Assembly (NCBI GenBank): GCA_016703945.1
Contig: JADJBC010000005.1
Coordinates: 248,001-312,000 of the forward strand
Length of the DNA: 64,000 nucleotides
Reading direction: 5' to 3'
Source of the DNA: Candidatus Aalborgicola danicus
GTDB lineage: Bacteria > Pseudomonadota > Gammaproteobacteria > Burkholderiales > Burkholderiaceae_C
This document shows positions 63,894 through 64,000 of this stretch, piece after piece. The number at the start of each line of letters is the position of its first letter. The stretch's first letter is position 1. Under the pieces are notes generated by a model that was given only the letters and a program-made list of their open reading frames with translations, searched no databases and had not been told where the DNA came from. Made by a program: the position numbers and the translations under genes.

Positions 63894-64000
63894 ATGTTCA
63901 AGGTTCGTACCTACAACCAGATTTCCGTTCGCGGCCTGGAGCGGTTTCCCCGCCCGCACTATGAGGTCGGAAGCGATATCGGCCACCCTGATGCTTTTTT
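63894..64000 (+). CDS. serA: D-3-phosphoglycerate dehydrogenase, 5' end (cut by window)
   Basis: The last 107 bases encode 'MFKVRTYNQISVRGLERFPRPHYEV...', the characteristic N-terminus of the SerA type found next to this SerC. It catalyses the first step of serine synthesis. The ATG follows GGAGAG (63881-63886). The remainder is outside the window. Confidence 0.85.
   Translation, partial: MFKVRTYNQISVRGLERFPRPHYEVGSDIGHPDAF

Overview
The window looks like a chromosomal segment from a betaproteobacterium of the order Burkholderiales, probably Comamonadaceae close to Rhodoferax or Polaromonas. The reasons are moderate-to-high GC, a class I-type PHA synthase, a CusCBA metal efflux operon, an acetoacetyl-CoA synthetase, an archaeal-type phosphoserine transaminase beside serA, and two copies of a short interspersed repeat that I recall from Comamonadaceae genomes. 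The species assignment is an inference. I see no tRNA, rRNA, CRISPR array or intact transposase.

Layout. Positions 1-3424 hold housekeeping or unknown genes: an MscS channel with a cyclic-nucleotide domain, a DUF2252 protein and a DUF697 protein. Positions 3552-41309 hold one co-directional, tightly packed nonribosomal peptide (NRPS) gene cluster. In order it contains a SyrP-like hydroxylase, a type II thioesterase, a tiny membrane protein, a SyrD/PvdE-type ABC exporter, an SPFH/band-7 protein, two tandem PBP-OmpA fusion proteins, a giant NRPS of about 6,200 residues, a second NRPS of 2,354 residues ending in a thioesterase, an MbtH protein, a GDSL autotransporter esterase, an outer-membrane beta-barrel and an Sfp-type phosphopantetheinyl transferase. 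Positions 41395-47504 hold a CusCBA-like heavy-metal efflux operon. Positions 47505-50925 hold a long alanine-rich coiled-coil gene and a broken duplicate of the cusA 3' end. Positions 51024-64000 hold ordinary metabolic and envelope genes: hemG, phaC, a TPR glycosyltransferase-like protein, a membrane protein/wHTH regulator pair, acetoacetyl-CoA synthetase, a MATE pump, phosphoserine transaminase and the start of serA.

How the NRPS cluster should work. Reading the assembly line by eye gives C-A-T / C-A-T-E / C-T / C-A-T / C-A-T / C-A-T / C-A-T / C-A-T-TE. The A-domain codes I extracted suggest Gly, D-Ser, (module without an A domain), a Val/Ile-like residue, an Asn-like residue, the same Val/Ile-like residue, the same Asn-like residue, and an aromatic (Phe-like) residue. 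The PPTase primes the carriers, MbtH supports the A domains, the type II thioesterase clears stalled carriers, the SyrP-like enzyme would beta-hydroxylate an Asn/Asp-type residue, and the ABC protein exports the peptide. The PBP-OmpA pair, SPFH protein, surface esterase and porin make an unusual envelope package. No TonB-dependent receptor, aryl-acid genes or regulator are present, so a siderophore role is not supported.

Sequence quality. At least seven single-base shifts, nearly all in short homopolymers, interrupt genes: the second PBP-OmpA gene, four places in the giant NRPS, cusB and hemG, plus a probable one in the coiled-coil gene. The NRPS shifts all lie in near-identical duplicated module segments. 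Their sum restores the frame exactly at a stop codon that overlaps the next start, so I read them as consensus errors rather than true pseudogenes.
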